From VAXT01 sp963774625 (lineage in GTDB: Bacteria > Actinomycetota > Thermoleophilia > Gaiellales > Gaiellaceae), in the NCBI GenBank assembly GCA_963774625.1, contig CAVZFQ010000013.1:124001-188000 (forward strand): DNA of 64,000 nucleotides. Direction: 5' to 3'. How positions within the stretch are numbered: position 1 is the first letter of the stretch; each line of letters begins with the position of its first letter. The notes under the pieces were generated by a model. It saw nothing but the letters and a program-made list of their open reading frames with translations, was not told the DNA's origin and ran no database searches. The translations under genes and the position numbers were made by a program. Below are positions 62,762 through 64,000 of this stretch, piece after piece.

Positions 62762-62840
62762 GGATCCTAAATGGCCAATCGGATGCCGTCAAGAGCCAAA
62801 ATACTTCTATGTCGGATCCAAAACCCCGCGTTCTGGATCC
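62762..62840. promoter_or_regulatory. Array of three GGATCC-centred operator-like sites
   Basis: GGATCC occurs at 62762, 62814 and 62835, with similar flanks (T-rich on one side, A-rich on the other; site one is the palindrome TTTTGGATCCTAAA with one mismatch). Spacings are 52 and 21 bases, close to five and two helical turns, so the sites face the same side of the DNA. Site one overlaps the -10 element, sites two and three lie upstream of the -35. A repressor acting over the array is a natural reading. Confidence 0.5.
62764..62792 (-). promoter_or_regulatory. Sigma-70-type promoter of the 49-residue gene and aceA-aceB
   Basis: On the minus strand: TTGACG (62792-62787), a 17-base spacer, then TAGGAT (62769-62764). 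The ATG follows seven bases after the -10 hexamer, so transcription should start at or within one or two bases of it: a leaderless mRNA. The -10 lies inside a GGATCC-centred palindrome. Confidence 0.7.
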
Positions 62841-62898
62841 CAGCGTCGGCAAATGAGCTGGGAGGGGAGCCCGGGGTCGGGCCCCCCTCCCAATCCGC

Positions 62899-64000
62899 TT
62901 ACGGGCAGCTGGTGACCATGTCTCCCGGATCGGTGACGCAGCTGTCCGGAGCTCTTCCGCCGTCGGCGGCGTCGTTGCCCGACACCCCGTCCAGGGTGTC
63001 GAGGAAATCGCTTCCGTTGCCGCCGAACAGCGCATCGGACCCGCTGCCGCCGTTCAGGGTGTCGGTGCCGTTTCCGCCCTGGAGGTTGTCGTTACCGGCG
63101 CCTCCCTCGAGGATGCCCTGGCCGGGGCCCCCGAGCAGAAGGTCGTTCCCATCCTCGCCGAACAGCGAGTCCCTACCGGGCCCGCCGATCAGGACGTCGT
63201 GACCGCCGCGTCCGAAGAGCATGTCGTCGCCCGGCCCCCCGCAGATGACGTCGTTGCCGGGGGTGCCGATCAGCACGTCGTCACGGTTCGTCCCGTCGAT
63301 CGTGCAGTCGACATCCGCGGACAGGTCGTCGTTCAGGATCGTTCCGAGTCCCTGGCCGTCGGCGATGGTGGCGTTGATCGGATTCGACAGGTTGACGAAG
63401 AACGTTTCGTCCGGCTCGATGACGATGTCGCCGTTCACCGGCACGCTCACGGTCTCCGAGGTGTCATTGGGCAGGAACACCACGATGCCGGCTGCAGCCT
63501 CGTAGTCGTTGTCGACAACCGTGGCCGTGCCGTCCGCCGTGGCGTAGTTGACCGAGATCGGCTGGAAGCTCGGGTTCGACAGCGACACCGTGAAGGTGAA
63601 CGGAGCCTGGCCGAAGTTGCCTTCGAACTCCGAGACGTCGTCGATCGAGATCGAGGGCAGTGGGTCGTCGTTCACGATCGTCCCCTGGCCCTGCCCGTCG
63701 GCGATGTCGGCGCCCATCGCGTTCGAGAGGTTGACGAAGAAGTTCTCGTTCAACTCGAACTTGTTGTCCCCGTTGACGAGCACGGTGACTGTCTCGCTGG
63801 TGTCGCCGGATGGGAACGTGACGGTCCCGCTGGTCGCGTTGTAGTCGCCGTCCGCCACGGTCGCCGAGCCATCCGCGGTGCTGTAGCCCACCGTGACCAC
63901 TGTCCCCGTCGGGGCGGACAGGGAGACCGTGAAGGTGAACGCCGTGGTTCCGGCGTTCCCCTCGTTCTGGGAGACGTCGCTGATCGAGATCGTCTGGACG
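62899..64000 (-). CDS. Calx-beta/RTX surface protein, C-terminal part (runs off the window)
   Basis: At least 366 residues, N-terminus beyond 64000. The visible part begins with the end of one Calx-beta repeat and two more (D-V-S-x-N-E-G...T-F-T-V-S-L-S, ending GTIVNDD and GTILNDD), a calcium-binding Ig-like fold. Then come about six RTX nonapeptide copies (GTPGNDVICGGPGDDMLFGRG, GGPGRDSLFGEDGND, GGAGNDNLQGGNGTD), and a tail with a Cys pair (DSCVTD and TSCP). This is a secreted or surface repeat protein, probably adhesive, folding on calcium outside the cell. The direction is the same as the aceA-aceB unit, but the 3' end is 58 bases from site three. Confidence 0.9.
   Translation of the reverse strand, partial: VQTISISDVSQNEGNAGTTAFTFTVSLSAPTGTVVTVGYSTADGSATVADGDYNATSGTVTFPSGDTSETVTVLVNGDNKFELNENFFVNLSNAMGADIADGQGQGTIVNDDPLPSISIDDVSEFEGNFGQAPFTFTVSLSNPSFQPISVNYATADGTATVVDNDYEAAAGIVVFLPNDTSETVSVPVNGDIVIEPDETFFVNLSNPINATIADGQGLGTILNDDLSADVDCTIDGTNRDDVLIGTPGNDVICGGPGDDMLFGRGGHDVLIGGPGRDSLFGEDGNDLLLGGPGQGILEGGAGNDNLQGGNGTDTLNGGSGSDALFGGNGSDFLDTLDGVSGNDAADGGRAPDSCVTDPGDMVTSCP

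Overview
The window is GC-rich, densely packed chromosomal DNA with many 1-20 base overlaps between genes and frequent GTG and TTG starts. It looks like a high-GC Gram-positive (Actinomycetota), and my best guess is the class Thermoleophilia. The support is a Tad pilus locus with no secretin gene (a single-membrane layout), a probable F420-dependent luciferase-like oxidoreductase, an FtsX-type ABC pair of actinobacterial style, and large acyl-CoA dehydrogenase families. No rRNA, tRNA, CRISPR array, insertion sequence or prophage was seen.

Layout. 1-5.8 kb (minus strand): the end of a sugar-nucleotide epimerase gene, a MacB/FtsX-type ABC exporter, a DUF192 protein and a membrane-anchored protein with an LAS-type (M15-like) metallopeptidase signature. 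6.1-15.6 kb (plus): a tad/flp pilus operon (Flp pilin, TadE, TadG-like, CpaB, CpaE, CpaF/TadA, a von Willebrand A-TadB fusion, TadC), then a 477-residue coiled-coil protein and a 72-residue protein, closed by two tandem hairpins. 15.8-20.4 kb (minus): a secreted subtilase with a PASTA-like tail, a NarL-type two-component pair and a membrane protein. 20.5-29.6 kb: an RTX-like secreted protein, a CbbX-like AAA+ ATPase, a hemolysin III protein, citramalate synthase fused in frame to a Sua5/YciO/YrdC-like domain, a broken small gene, an aconitase, a secreted M1 metallopeptidase and a 45-residue membrane microprotein with a phage-baseplate-like motif. 30.6-35.3 kb: a branched-chain amino acid ABC transporter (livG, livF, livH-livM, livK) and a terminator. 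35.3-58.2 kb: a large acyl-CoA catabolic region (five acyl-CoA dehydrogenases, thiolase, acyl-CoA ligase, several SDRs, two medium-chain reductases, an alcohol dehydrogenase, MaoC hydratase, four hotdog thioesterases, a haloalkane-dehalogenase-like hydrolase, a TetR regulator). 58.4-62.8 kb (minus): a GntR/FadR regulator, a YugP-type membrane zinc peptidase, and a glyoxylate-shunt operon (a 49-residue Cys/His peptide, aceA, aceB) with a leaderless promoter. 62.9-64 kb: the C-terminal part of a Calx-beta/RTX surface protein.

How it fits together. Beta-oxidation-like genes yield acetyl-CoA, and the linked isocitrate lyase and malate synthase let the cell grow on it. The Liv transporter, ligase, dehydrogenases, hydratases and thiolase read as import and breakdown of fatty, branched or alicyclic acids.

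A caution that affects much of the map: 13 single-base shifts interrupt otherwise well-conserved reading frames (tadA, livG, livF twice, livM, livK, two dehydrogenase-type genes and others). Most are one extra base in a short G/C-rich run, and 12 of 13 lie between 25.8 and 55.4 kb. I read these as probable sequence or assembly errors and annotate each gene as one continuous locus, but recent decay of that region cannot be excluded from one sequence.
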